Under the pieces are notes generated by a model that searched no databases, was not told where the DNA came from, and saw nothing but the letters and a program-made list of their open reading frames with translations. Below are positions 25,152-31,668 of a stretch of 33,599 bases of DNA, in pieces. Within the stretch, counting starts at the first letter, position 1; each line of letters starts with the position of its first letter. This stretch comes from Desulfobacteraceae bacterium (GTDB taxonomy: Bacteria > Desulfobacterota > Desulfobacteria > Desulfobacterales > ETH-SRB1), in the NCBI GenBank assembly GCA_030593145.1, contig JAUVHU010000022.1, positions 1 through 33,599 of the forward strand, written 5' to 3'. The translations under genes and the position numbers were made by a program.

Positions 25152-25309
25152 AGGGTTCGCACAAAAATAAGTTCGCAATTTTAAGTGTTGAGGCGCCCGT
25201 CTGACAAGGCGCGAAAGCGCAGGAATATCAGGATATTCCGAGCTTTCGTAACGCAGCCAGGCGGGATGCATCGGCGCTTAAAATGTGAAGTTATTTTTGT
25301 ACGAGCCCT
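25152..25309. repeat. 158-bp palindromic element E2
   Basis: The terminal arms begin AGGGTTCGCACAAAAATAAG (from 25152) and, on the other strand, AGGGCTCGTACAAAAATAAC (from 25309), matching at 17 of 20 positions and continuing to a shared TTTTAAG. The centre is GGAATATC-AG-GATATTCC (25222-25239), flanked by GCGAAAGC and GCTTTCGT. The right end overlaps the stop codon of the Rho_N gene by two bases. The left end is about 15 bp from the HAD start. No ORF inside. Confidence 0.85.
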
Positions 25310-25634
25310 AAGCTGCCTTACGCGTCTTTTTTTTCAGCCTTGAAATGCTGCGTCGATAAATACTTGCTGTTTTTTTATCTTTTGTCTTAAGCGCAGTCTC
25401 TCGCTTTTCCTTCAATTCTTTGATTTTTTTCTTTATTTCTCTAACCGAGGAATCGGCTTTTTTGACGGTTTCATCTTCTATTCCCTTGGCTTTTTTGATA
25501 TTGCTGAGCAACTCAGCCTTGTTCATTCCGTGGGCGCCTGTAATTTCCGGAATTTCCTTGGCTATTTCTTTCAGTTCTTTGACCGTCATTTTATCGAGGG
25601 GTTTTTCCTTGGTTTCCTTTTCCTTAGTTCCCAT
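25308..25634 (-). CDS. Rho N-terminal domain-containing protein
   Basis: About 108 aa from ATG at 25632-25634, with AAGGAG 12 nt upstream. The TTG reading to 25661 lacks a ribosome site. The first third (KMTVKELKEIAKEIPEITG, then AHGMNKAELLSNIKK) matches the SAP-like Rho_N domain. The rest is highly charged and helical (EIKKKIKELKEKRE), probably a coiled coil, ending KKKTRKAA. The protein is very Lys-rich and lacks a Rho motor. Nucleic-acid binding is expected; the role is unknown. Its stop codon TAG overlaps the end of element E2. Confidence 0.8.
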   Translation of the reverse strand: MGTKEKETKEKPLDKMTVKELKEIAKEIPEITGAHGMNKAELLSNIKKAKGIEDETVKKADSSVREIKKKIKELKEKRETALKTKDKKTASIYRRSISRLKKKTRKAA

Positions 25635-25743
25635 ATCCGGTAAATCTCCTTTTATCTGCAAGTTTTAAGTGTAATTTTAATTTATTTCCCAAAAACCTTA
25701 ACTATTACAATTCATTTGAATTATGTCAACAGGCGAAGCCTTT

Positions 25744-26502
25744 TTATGTTTCTTTTTTATTATCAAGAAGCTTTAAAAATGGTTTGAAAAGATCAATCGG
25801 AAACGGAAAAATTGTTGTTGTATTCTGCTCCGCCGACATCTCGCGCATTGTCTGGAGATACCTGAGTTGCAGGGCCGTGGGGTGCCCTTCAATTATCTTC
25901 GATGCTTCGGCCAGCTTGGCAGCGGCCTGGAATTCGCCCTCCGCATTAATAACCTTGGCACGGCGTTCTCTCTCCGCTTCAGCCTGTTTTGCCATCGACC
26001 TTTGCATTTCCTGGGGCAGATCAATATGTTTTAGCTCAACTGTAGCAACTTTCAGACCCCATGGATCTGTGTGTGTATCAAGTATTTCCTGGAGATCAGC
26101 ATTTATTTTTTCCCTTGCCGACAACAGTTGATCCAGTTCGACCTGCCCGCATACACTTCTCAGGGTAGTTTGCGCGAGTTGGGACATGGCATAGTGGTAT
26201 TGCTCCACTTCGACAATGGCTTTTACCGGATCAATTACCCTGAAATATATCACAGCATTTACCTTTACCGAAACATTGTCTCTTGTGATAACATCCTGGG
26301 GATCAACATCCATGGCAACAAGACGCAAGCTAACCTTTACCATTTTATCTACAACCGGAATAAGGATGATCAGTCCCGGCCCCTTTGCCTTTATAACACG
26401 TCCAAGCCTGAATATTACACCACGTTCATATTCGTTTAATATCCGTATGGCTGTGGACAGGAAAAAGGCGACAAGTAAAACTATAGCAATTACTGTAAAC
26501 AT
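25744..26502 (-). CDS. Slipin (SPFH/band 7, stomatin-like protein)
   Basis: A 252-aa membrane protein. One N-terminal hydrophobic hairpin or helix ([16 protein letters not shown], 3-19) is followed by [32 protein letters not shown], the SPFH domain (about 20-190), and an Ala/Glu-rich helical segment ([23 protein letters not shown]). This is the slipin/YbbK pattern. An excellent AGGAGG precedes the ATG. The upstream gene encodes an NfeD protein with a ClpP-like protease, the known slipin-NfeD partnership. The two are separated by 302 bp holding palindrome E3 and a CACGAA-type half repeat. Confidence 0.93.
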   Translation of the reverse strand: MFTVIAIVLLVAFFLSTAIRILNEYERGVIFRLGRVIKAKGPGLIILIPVVDKMVKVSLRLVAMDVDPQDVITRDNVSVKVNAVIYFRVIDPVKAIVEVEQYHYAMSQLAQTTLRSVCGQVELDQLLSAREKINADLQEILDTHTDPWGLKVATVELKHIDLPQEMQRSMAKQAEAERERRAKVINAEGEFQAAAKLAEASKIIEGHPTALQLRYLQTMREMSAEQNTTTIFPFPIDLFKPFLKLLDNKKET

Positions 26503-26609
26503 TATATCCTCCTTTTATTGCATGGAATATTATACTTTGCGTTGCTCTAAACTGACGTCTTTGAAAAGGTCGGGATTATAGAGAATATGACCGCTCCATG
26601 TATAATTTC

Positions 26610-26635
26610 TTCGTGCTCTTCGTGGTGAAAAAACA
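26610..26635. repeat. Half copy of the CACGAAGA-type repeat
   Basis: These 26 bp (beginning TTCGTGCTCTTCGTGGTG) match 7618-7643 with one difference. No inverted partner is found near it. The remaining 26503-26609 part of this 302-bp gap shows no gene. Confidence 0.65.
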
Positions 26636-26654
26636 TAGTATATTTATCCAGTTT

Positions 26655-26797
26655 TTGTCCATTCACAAGTGGTAGATTTTGGTTCCTGGCAAGGATCGAG
26701 CGTTTTTGCAACCGCAGGCATAGTGCGACTATTCCGAGGATTGCAAAAAAGCGAGAACGCCGCCAGGGGCCGAAAGATGCCATTTGTGGATGGACAA
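26655..26797. repeat. 143-bp palindromic element E3
   Basis: An imperfect palindrome along its whole length. The ends TTGTCCATTCACAA and TTGTGGATGGACAA are inverted. The arms continue through TTCCTGGC and CGTTTTTGCAA to a central ATAGT-GCG-ACTAT (26720-26732), flanked by CGCAGG and TTCCGAGGATT. The central flanks match those of E1 and partly E2, although the arms differ. It ends 7 bp from the NfeD stop codon. Confidence 0.8.
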
Positions 26798-26804
26798 TAG
26801 TTTG

Positions 26805-28094
26805 CTATTTGTCAACCGGCTCAACATCAAGAACAAGATTAACCACCTTAACAACTCTCACCTTTACGCCTTTTTGTATCTGATTTTTTGAAGTCGCATT
26901 CCACAATTCACCGTGAACAAACACCTTGCCTTCAGGCATAATATCTTCTTTTACCACACCGATTTCTCCAGCAAGACCCTTGATTCCTGTTCTCGGCTTT
27001 GATGTCTGCGCTTTAAATACCAAACTTGCGACAAAAACAAAAAAAGCTGAAACAATAATAACCGTAGGCAAAAATACGCTCCATGACACTTGCAGCTCAG
27101 GATCGCTGCTTTTAAACAACATAAGTGAACCTAAAAACAGACAGACAACCCCGGCTATGCTGAGAAGACCATAGCTTGTGATCTTCATTTCCATAATAAA
27201 AAATATGAACGCGAGAATTATCAGGAGTATGCCCGCGTAATTGATGGAAAGAGTCTGAAAGGAAAAAAATGCTAAAACTAACGAAATCGCCCCTATTACT
27301 CCCGGAAAAATTGCGCCAGGATTAGAAAGTTCAAAATATATTCCTGCAAGACCTATCATCATAAGGATATAAGCTATATTGGGATCGCTTATTGTCTTTA
27401 AGATTTTTGTCCGAATAGTTTCTTTCAGTATCGTCTTTTTAGGGTTGTCAAGGTTAAGTACACCTTTCTCTTCTACCTTACGACCATTAATCTGTTTGAT
27501 CAGGTCATCAATATCTGACGCAATTACATCGATAATATTTTTTTCCAGGGCTTCCGTTTCAGTCACAGATACACTTTCACGAATGGCCTTTTCAACCCAT
27601 TGTACGTTTCTTCCACGTTTGCTCGCGACACTCTTTGCATGAGCCACCATGTCGTTAACCACTTTTTCAGACATGGTTTTATCTATCTTTTGTCCTCCCG
27701 CCATTACGGGATGGGCGGCTCCGATATTTGTGCCCGGAGCCATTGCGGCAATATCAGCAGCCATGGTTATCATTACGCCCGCAGAAGCAGCCCTTGCTCC
27801 GCCTGGAGACACATAGACCACCACCGGAATTTTGCTTGCGAGTATATCCATCACAATATTCCGCATGGATTCAGCAAGCCCGCCGGGTGTATCAAGGGTT
27901 ATAATGATACAGGCAACATTGTCGTCAGATGCCTTTGAGATTCCCTGTTTAATAAAATCAACCATGCCAGGGCTTATCGCGCCTGATGCTTTGATTATAT
28001 AGATTTCATTATCGTCCGCCAGACAATTGTCAGGGCACAACAGGGAAACAAATAACAGGGCGATTATTATAAGAAATTTGTAATGTTTTAGCAT
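26805..28094 (-). CDS. NfeD-family membrane serine protease (ClpP class)
   Basis: A 429-aa protein. After a signal peptide (KFLIIIALLFVSLLC) comes a ClpP-like serine protease domain (about 30-200) with GG of DTPGGL, nucleophile S104 in ARAASAGVMI, and a candidate general-base Lys near 139 in KIDKTMSEKV. Several membrane helices follow (about 240-350: IAYILMMIGLAGIYF, LLIILAFIFFIME, and others), then a soluble OB-fold NfeD domain (GLAGEIGVVKEDIMPEGKVFVHGELW). This is the long NfeD1b form that pairs with slipin in the PH1510-PH1511 type operon, where it cleaves the slipin C terminus. The partner is the next gene downstream. Confidence 0.93.
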   Translation of the reverse strand: MLKHYKFLIIIALLFVSLLCPDNCLADDNEIYIIKASGAISPGMVDFIKQGISKASDDNVACIIITLDTPGGLAESMRNIVMDILASKIPVVVYVSPGGARAASAGVMITMAADIAAMAPGTNIGAAHPVMAGGQKIDKTMSEKVVNDMVAHAKSVASKRGRNVQWVEKAIRESVSVTETEALEKNIIDVIASDIDDLIKQINGRKVEEKGVLNLDNPKKTILKETIRTKILKTISDPNIAYILMMIGLAGIYFELSNPGAIFPGVIGAISLVLAFFSFQTLSINYAGILLIILAFIFFIMEMKITSYGLLSIAGVVCLFLGSLMLFKSSDPELQVSWSVFLPTVIIVSAFFVFVASLVFKAQTSKPRTGIKGLAGEIGVVKEDIMPEGKVFVHGELWNATSKNQIQKGVKVRVVKVVNLVLDVEPVDK

Positions 28095-28115
28095 TTTGCG
28101 GTAAACCTTATTTGG

Positions 28116-28268
28116 GGTTTAAGGTTCAGGGTTCAAAGGTTCAAGATTCAGGGTTCACGGTTCAAGGGTTCAAAGGTTCAAGGTTCAAAATTCGACGTTG
28201 GACGTTCGATGTTCATCCCTTTTTTCTTCTAACCTTCTGACCCCTGATCCCTAACCCCCGACCCCCGG
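28116..28268. repeat. Tandem heptamer repeats of three phrases (GGTTCAA, GTTCGAC, CCCTAAC)
   Basis: Units GGTTTAA, GGTTCAG, GGTTCAAA, GGTTCAA, GATTCAG, GGTTCAC, GGTTCAAG, GGTTCAAA, GGTTCAA, GGTTCAA run without a break (28116-28188), all 7 or 8 nt. They continue as AATTCGA, CGTTGGA, CGTTCGA, TGTTCAT (28189-28216). After a T run come CTTCTAAC, CTTCTGAC, CCCTGAT, CCCTAAC, CCCCGAC (28226-28262). The array fills the NfeD-UDG gap and ends just before the UDG stop. Confidence 0.85.
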
Positions 28269-28958
28269 TTAATATTCCTTCATCAATTTCTTCATGTCTT
28301 CCCAGACATCCCGTTTTTTATCAGGACTACGAAGAAGATATGCCGGATGATATGTGGGAATAAGTTTTATCCCCATAAAATCATAAAAACGTCCCCTTAA
28401 CTTTGAAATAGGTTTTTTTGTTTCAAGAAGTGTTTGTGAGGCAAAAGTTCCGAGAGTACATATAAAGTCCGGCTTTATTACAGCAAGCTGGCGCTTTAAA
28501 AAAGGAAAACATTTGTTTATTTCATCCGGTTCAGGATTTCTGTTTCCAGGAGGACGGCATTTAAGAATATTGCAGATGTAAACCTGTTCTCTTGTAAGTT
28601 TTATCGCCTGGATTATCTTTGTTAGAAGCTTACCGGCAGCTCCGACAAACGGCTCACCGCTTGCATCTTCATCAAAACCCGGCCCCTCGCCGACAAATAC
28701 AAGTCTTGCTCTGGGATCACCTTTGCCAAAGACAATATTTTTGCGGGTGTTTGAAAGTTTACAGCGCCGGCAATCGCCAAGATCGCTTTGTATTGTTTCC
28801 AGTGTTTCCTTTGAAAACAATTCTTTTTTGCCCCATTTATTAACGGTATCGAGGCTTTTCTTTGAGCATTCAAAACCGCTGCAACCTGTTTCAGCCAGAA
28901 ATTGAAGGGTTCTCTTTGCCTCTTCGAATACAACAGTATGGTTTTGGCAATTGGTCAT
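28269..28958 (-). CDS. Family 4 (iron-sulfur) uracil-DNA glycosylase
   Basis: A 229-aa enzyme that removes uracil from DNA as the first step of base-excision repair. Four [4Fe-4S] ligand cysteines are visible: C63 and C66 (CRRC), C134 (ILKCRPPGNR) and C150 (INKCFPFL). The spacings fit the family. The active-site motif A is GEGPGFDED (about 90-98), and motif B is HPAYLLR (204-210). The first 55 residues form an N-terminal extension common in bacterial family 4 enzymes, with two extra Cys. The alternative annotation 'phage SPO1 polymerase-related protein' refers to the same fold. The ribosome site is weak. Confidence 0.93.
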   Translation of the reverse strand: MTNCQNHTVVFEEAKRTLQFLAETGCSGFECSKKSLDTVNKWGKKELFSKETLETIQSDLGDCRRCKLSNTRKNIVFGKGDPRARLVFVGEGPGFDEDASGEPFVGAAGKLLTKIIQAIKLTREQVYICNILKCRPPGNRNPEPDEINKCFPFLKRQLAVIKPDFICTLGTFASQTLLETKKPISKLRGRFYDFMGIKLIPTYHPAYLLRSPDKKRDVWEDMKKLMKEY

Positions 28959-28980
28959 AATTAATTCATTCGTAAAAAGC

Positions 28981-29020
28981 TAAGTTATGCCGTTTGCGGC
29001 ACTGTAACCAAAATAACTTA
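28981..29020. repeat. Nested inverted repeat upstream of the uracil-DNA glycosylase gene
   Basis: TAAGTTAT (28981-28988) is inverted with ATAACTTA (29013-29020). Inside is a perfect TGCCG-TTTG-CGGCA hairpin (28988-29001). It is 23 bp upstream of the UDG start on the minus strand, so it would lie in the leader if transcribed from upstream. Confidence 0.5.
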
Positions 29021-29033
29021 TCAATCATATTTT

Positions 29034-29158
29034 GAACATCGAACATCGAACATCCAACGTTGAACATCGAATAATGAAATCGCTTCGCTCCGCCGGTTTA
29101 TAAATTGATAGAATACCTTATTCAAAATTCGATGTTGGACGTTCGATGTTCGATGTTT
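29034..29158. repeat. Inverted heptamer repeat element (GAACATC phrase)
   Basis: The left arm has units GAACATC, GAACATC, GAACATC, CAACGTT, GAACATC, GAATAAT (29034-29075). The right arm has GATGTTG, GACGTTC, GATGTTC, GATGTTT (29131-29158), the inverse of the left. The spacer contains GGTTTATAAATTGATAGAAT then ACCTT; on the minus strand it starts AAGGTATTCTAT, as in the hslV-flanking octamer elements. The two exact units GTGTTAA, GTGTTAA at 29203-29216 lie just beyond it. Confidence 0.8.
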
Positions 29159-29265
29159 ATCTTTTTAGTTATTTGAGAGTCAAAAACTACTTTTTTCGAA
29201 ACGTGTTAAGTGTTAAGGGCTTGATAAAACAAATAATTGCTTTAATCTATCACCTGATGAATTCA

Positions 29266-29284
29266 ACTTTTTACGACGCCATCA
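29266..29284. repeat. Solo end of the E4 repeat at the coaBC terminus
   Basis: The 19 bp ACTTTTTACGACGCCATCA are identical to 19248-19266, the right end of element E4. They encode the last residues (MAS) and stop codon of coaBC, exactly as they do for argD. No left arm is seen nearby. Confidence 0.8.
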
Positions 29285-30473
29285 GTTCAACGATTCGATC
29301 TAAAAGTATATGTGCCAGAGCATCTTTCTCCATTTTGGGAAGAGACTCTTTTGATCCGTTTTTATAAAATAGTGTCACCTTGTTTGTATCTGTTCCAAAG
29401 CCTGAAGACGGACGGCCAATAATATTTCCGGCAATAATATCAAGATTTTTTTCCGCCAGTTTTTTTCTCGCGTTTTTTTCAAGGTTTTCAGTTTCTGCGG
29501 CAAAGCCCACAAGGGTCCGGTTTTCTTTTTTTCTGCCCAGCTTCTTTAAAATGTCCTGGTTTTTTTGCAGCGCTAAAACCATTTCATCTTTTCCCTTTTT
29601 CATCTTCCGTTTCGAAGAAGTGACAGGTCTGTAGTCAGAAACAGCCGCTGCTTTTATTATAATGTCAGAACGTTTCATGTGTTTAAACACGGCAGACGCC
29701 ATTTCCTCTGCTGTTCGAACATGTATCATATTTACATTAAGAGGGTCCGGAAGATTTACAGGCCCTGTAATCAGAACAACCGCGCCCCCTCTGTGCTCCG
29801 CGGCCCTTGCAATGCTGTAGCCCATCTTTCCCGAAGATGGATTGCTTATAAACCTCACAGGATCGATAAGTTCCCTGGTTGGTCCCGCAGTTACAAGGAG
29901 CCTTTTACCTTTTAAATCTTTTGGCATAAGAGAGCTTAAAACCCTGTCCAATATATCTGTTGGTTCAGGAAGACGGCCGGGGCCTGCAGTGCCGCAAGCC
30001 AGTTTGCCTGTTTCCGGCTCCATAATAAAATAACCGTCAGTCCTGAGTCTCTCAAGATTTCTCCGGACAGCTTTGTTTTCATACATATGGGTATTCATGG
30101 ATGGACAAAAGATCACGGGAGATGTTACGGCAAGCATGAAGGTACTCAACATGTCGTCAGCTATGCCGTTGGCAAGCTTGCCTGTAATATTTGCTGTTGC
30201 GGGAGCAATTACCACCGCATCCGCTTCTCTTGCCCAGTCAATATGCCTGATTGGAGCACAATCATTTTTTTCAAAAATATCGGTACATACCGGCTGGCCT
30301 GACAATGCTTCAAAGGTAAGCTGCCCAACAAATTTCCGGGCGTTTGAGGTCATTATTACCCTGACATTTGCTCCATGCTTTTTCAGCAGTCTTAATAATT
30401 CCACGCTCTTATATGCTGCTATACCTCCGCATACACCAAGAACGATATTTTTATTTTTTATACGGTTTTGCAT
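29271..30473 (-). CDS. coaBC: Bifunctional CoaBC (phosphopantothenoylcysteine synthase/decarboxylase)
   Basis: A 400-aa enzyme for two coenzyme A steps. The N-terminal CoaC flavoprotein domain (about 1-180) shows GGIAAYKSVELLR, the catalytic His in IRHIDWAREAD, PATANITGKLANGIADD, the PSMNTHMY clamp, and the catalytic Cys of LACGTAGPGRLPEP. The C-terminal CoaB ligase domain (about 185-400) has VTAGPTRELIDPVRFISNPSSGKMGYSIA, IKAAAVSDYRP and VGFAAETENLE. Length is normal. The last three residues and stop codon come from a solo repeat end identical to the one at argD. The start is ATG at 30471-30473. Confidence 0.97.
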   Translation of the reverse strand: MQNRIKNKNIVLGVCGGIAAYKSVELLRLLKKHGANVRVIMTSNARKFVGQLTFEALSGQPVCTDIFEKNDCAPIRHIDWAREADAVVIAPATANITGKLANGIADDMLSTFMLAVTSPVIFCPSMNTHMYENKAVRRNLERLRTDGYFIMEPETGKLACGTAGPGRLPEPTDILDRVLSSLMPKDLKGKRLLVTAGPTRELIDPVRFISNPSSGKMGYSIARAAEHRGGAVVLITGPVNLPDPLNVNMIHVRTAEEMASAVFKHMKRSDIIIKAAAVSDYRPVTSSKRKMKKGKDEMVLALQKNQDILKKLGRKKENRTLVGFAAETENLEKNARKKLAEKNLDIIAGNIIGRPSSGFGTDTNKVTLFYKNGSKESLPKMEKDALAHILLDRIVELMAS

Positions 30474-30486
30474 AATAATTATGGTA

Positions 30487-30562
30487 AACGTTCACGGAAC
30501 GTTGTTTCATCTCTCTCAAATTTCTAATTTCCAATTTCTAATTTCAAGTTTCAAGCCGTGAA
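30487..30562. repeat. Heptamer repeat array (AATTTCN) with flanking inverted repeats
   Basis: Five units in strict 7-nt register: AATTTCT, AATTTCC, AATTTCT, AATTTCA, AGTTTCA (30519-30553). They are flanked by a perfect AACGTTC-ACG-GAACGTT hairpin (30487-30503) and by TTCACGG (30491-30497) inverted with CCGTGAA (30556-30562). They fill the lipoprotein-coaBC gap. Confidence 0.75.
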
Positions 30563-30578
30563 TGGCTGCTAATTACGA

Positions 30579-31064
30579 TTACCTTAACAGTCCTGATTCA
30601 GGTTCATTTATCGTTGGCGCAACCCATATCTCAACATATGTTTTGAATTCTTTTTCAGTGATATTAATAATACACCACCTGTTTTCTTTCTGAAATACCA
30701 TGATTGTTCGTGGGGACTTAAATGAGCTGATAGTCCTCCAGTTGTCTTTGGCCATGTTGTTTTCAAAAAAAGCAATAAGTGAGCTTACTTCAACCCTGCC
30801 GCTTAATGTCAGAACGCCTGCTGAAAAACCTGGAGTTTTATATACAAAGGATGACTTTTTGTTGATTTTTAATTCGTGCGGGATAAGTACATCCCCAAAG
30901 TCATAATATAATGGAGAAGGGCCTTTGTCTTTCTGAGTCATTGTTTGGGGCGTTGGATCGCCTTTTTTTGATTTAGTGCCTGCACATCCGGTAGTTAAGA
31001 GGAAAAAAGCAGCCGTAATGCACAAGCAAACCAAAATTTTTTTTCTCCGCCTTATTGTTGTCAT
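30579..31064 (-). CDS. Predicted lipoprotein of unknown function
   Basis: A 161-aa protein. The N terminus RRRKKILVCLCITAAFFLLTTGCAG is a lipoprotein signal peptide with lipobox TTGC. A short polar linker (KGDPTPQTMTQKDKG) precedes a mixed alpha/beta domain: YYDFGDVLIPHELKI, FSAGVLTLSGRVEVSSLIAFFENNMAKDNWR, then MVFQKENRWCIINITEKE and VEIWVAP. The pattern suggests a small surface-anchored domain. I recall similar proteins in related deltaproteobacteria but no named function. An AGGAGG site precedes the ATG. The gene lies 28 bp after the TPR gene, so it may belong to the murJ-ftsB unit. Confidence 0.85.
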   Translation of the reverse strand: MTTIRRRKKILVCLCITAAFFLLTTGCAGTKSKKGDPTPQTMTQKDKGPSPLYYDFGDVLIPHELKINKKSSFVYKTPGFSAGVLTLSGRVEVSSLIAFFENNMAKDNWRTISSFKSPRTIMVFQKENRWCIINITEKEFKTYVEIWVAPTINEPESGLLR

Positions 31065-31091
31065 GATTTTACCTCCTGTGTAGTTATATGT

Positions 31092-31358
31092 TTATAATGT
31101 GCCTTTGATTTTTTTGAGCTTTTGCAAGTTGTTATATTTTACAGTAAGATCGATCCACTCGCCAAACAGCAAGGCAAGTTTGTCCGGAGCTTTTTCAGAA
31201 AGTTTTATTTCAACTTCTGCAAGCGCTTCAAAAAGGTCATGCCTTTCAGGATCTTGCTTTAAAAGGTATCTATAGATTTCCGCTGCTTTTTCAAAATAAC
31301 CCTGATCAGCATAAACTTTTGCCATGGTTTTTGTATAAAAACCAGGATTATTTGTCAT
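31092..31358 (-). CDS. Small tetratricopeptide-repeat-like protein
   Basis: About 88 aa from the chosen ATG at 31356-31358. An ATG at 31365-31367 would add three residues but has no room for a ribosome site. The sequence FYTKTMAKVYADQGYFEKAAEIYRYLLKQDPERHDLFEALAEVEIKL fits about one and a half TPR helix pairs, and the C terminus is charged and helical. TPR units usually mediate protein contacts. It overlaps the ftsB-like gene by 11 bp, which suggests coupled translation and a possible role near the divisome or cell wall; that link is only inferred. Confidence 0.75.
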   Translation of the reverse strand: MTNNPGFYTKTMAKVYADQGYFEKAAEIYRYLLKQDPERHDLFEALAEVEIKLSEKAPDKLALLFGEWIDLTVKYNNLQKLKKIKGTL

Positions 31359-31668
31359 TATTTCCATCCTGATTTTTTTGAGCCGGATTTCTCTTGAGAT
31401 TGATTATTATCTCTTTTTCACCAATCATTCCCAATTCCTTTCTTACCACATTTTCAACATATTTAGGGTCATTTTTCAATCTGTCTATTTCACGGGACAG
31501 GAAAAGGTTTTCCTGTGTAAGACTTGCGTTTTTTTCAATCAACCCGTTCACCTCTTTTTTTAACCGGCTGTAATCAACGAGTCCGTGGTCGCTAAATATA
31601 ATAACCATGCCCAGGCAAAACAGAGAAATTATTATTAGAGATAATATGACATTTTGTTTTATGGTCAC
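31348..31668 (-). CDS. ftsB: Septum formation initiator family protein (FtsB/DivIC-like)
   Basis: A 106-aa single-pass protein. One N-terminal membrane helix (VILSLIIISLFCLGMVIIF, about 7-26) precedes a periplasmic coiled coil (SRLKKEVNGLIEKNASLTQENLFLSREIDRLKND), followed by the family's PKYVENVVRKELGMIGEKEIII. FtsB joins FtsL and FtsQ in the divisome. Length is normal. It starts with GTG overlapping the murJ stop (GTGA), and its end overlaps the TPR gene. No ftsL or ftsQ is nearby. The symbol is by similarity only; DivIC-type proteins look alike. Confidence 0.88.
   Translation of the reverse strand: MTIKQNVILSLIIISLFCLGMVIIFSDHGLVDYSRLKKEVNGLIEKNASLTQENLFLSREIDRLKNDPKYVENVVRKELGMIGEKEIIINLKRNPAQKNQDGNNDK

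Noticed and set aside
25138-25164. Longer TTG start for the HAD protein
   Set aside because: The extra codons lie largely in repeat E2 and there is no ribosome site; the ATG at 25135-25137 has AGGA at good spacing and begins just before the HAD motif.
28116-29158. Possible CRISPR array at the heptamer repeats
   Set aside because: Units are 7-8 nt, contiguous and degenerate, with no 25-40 nt spacers and no cas genes.
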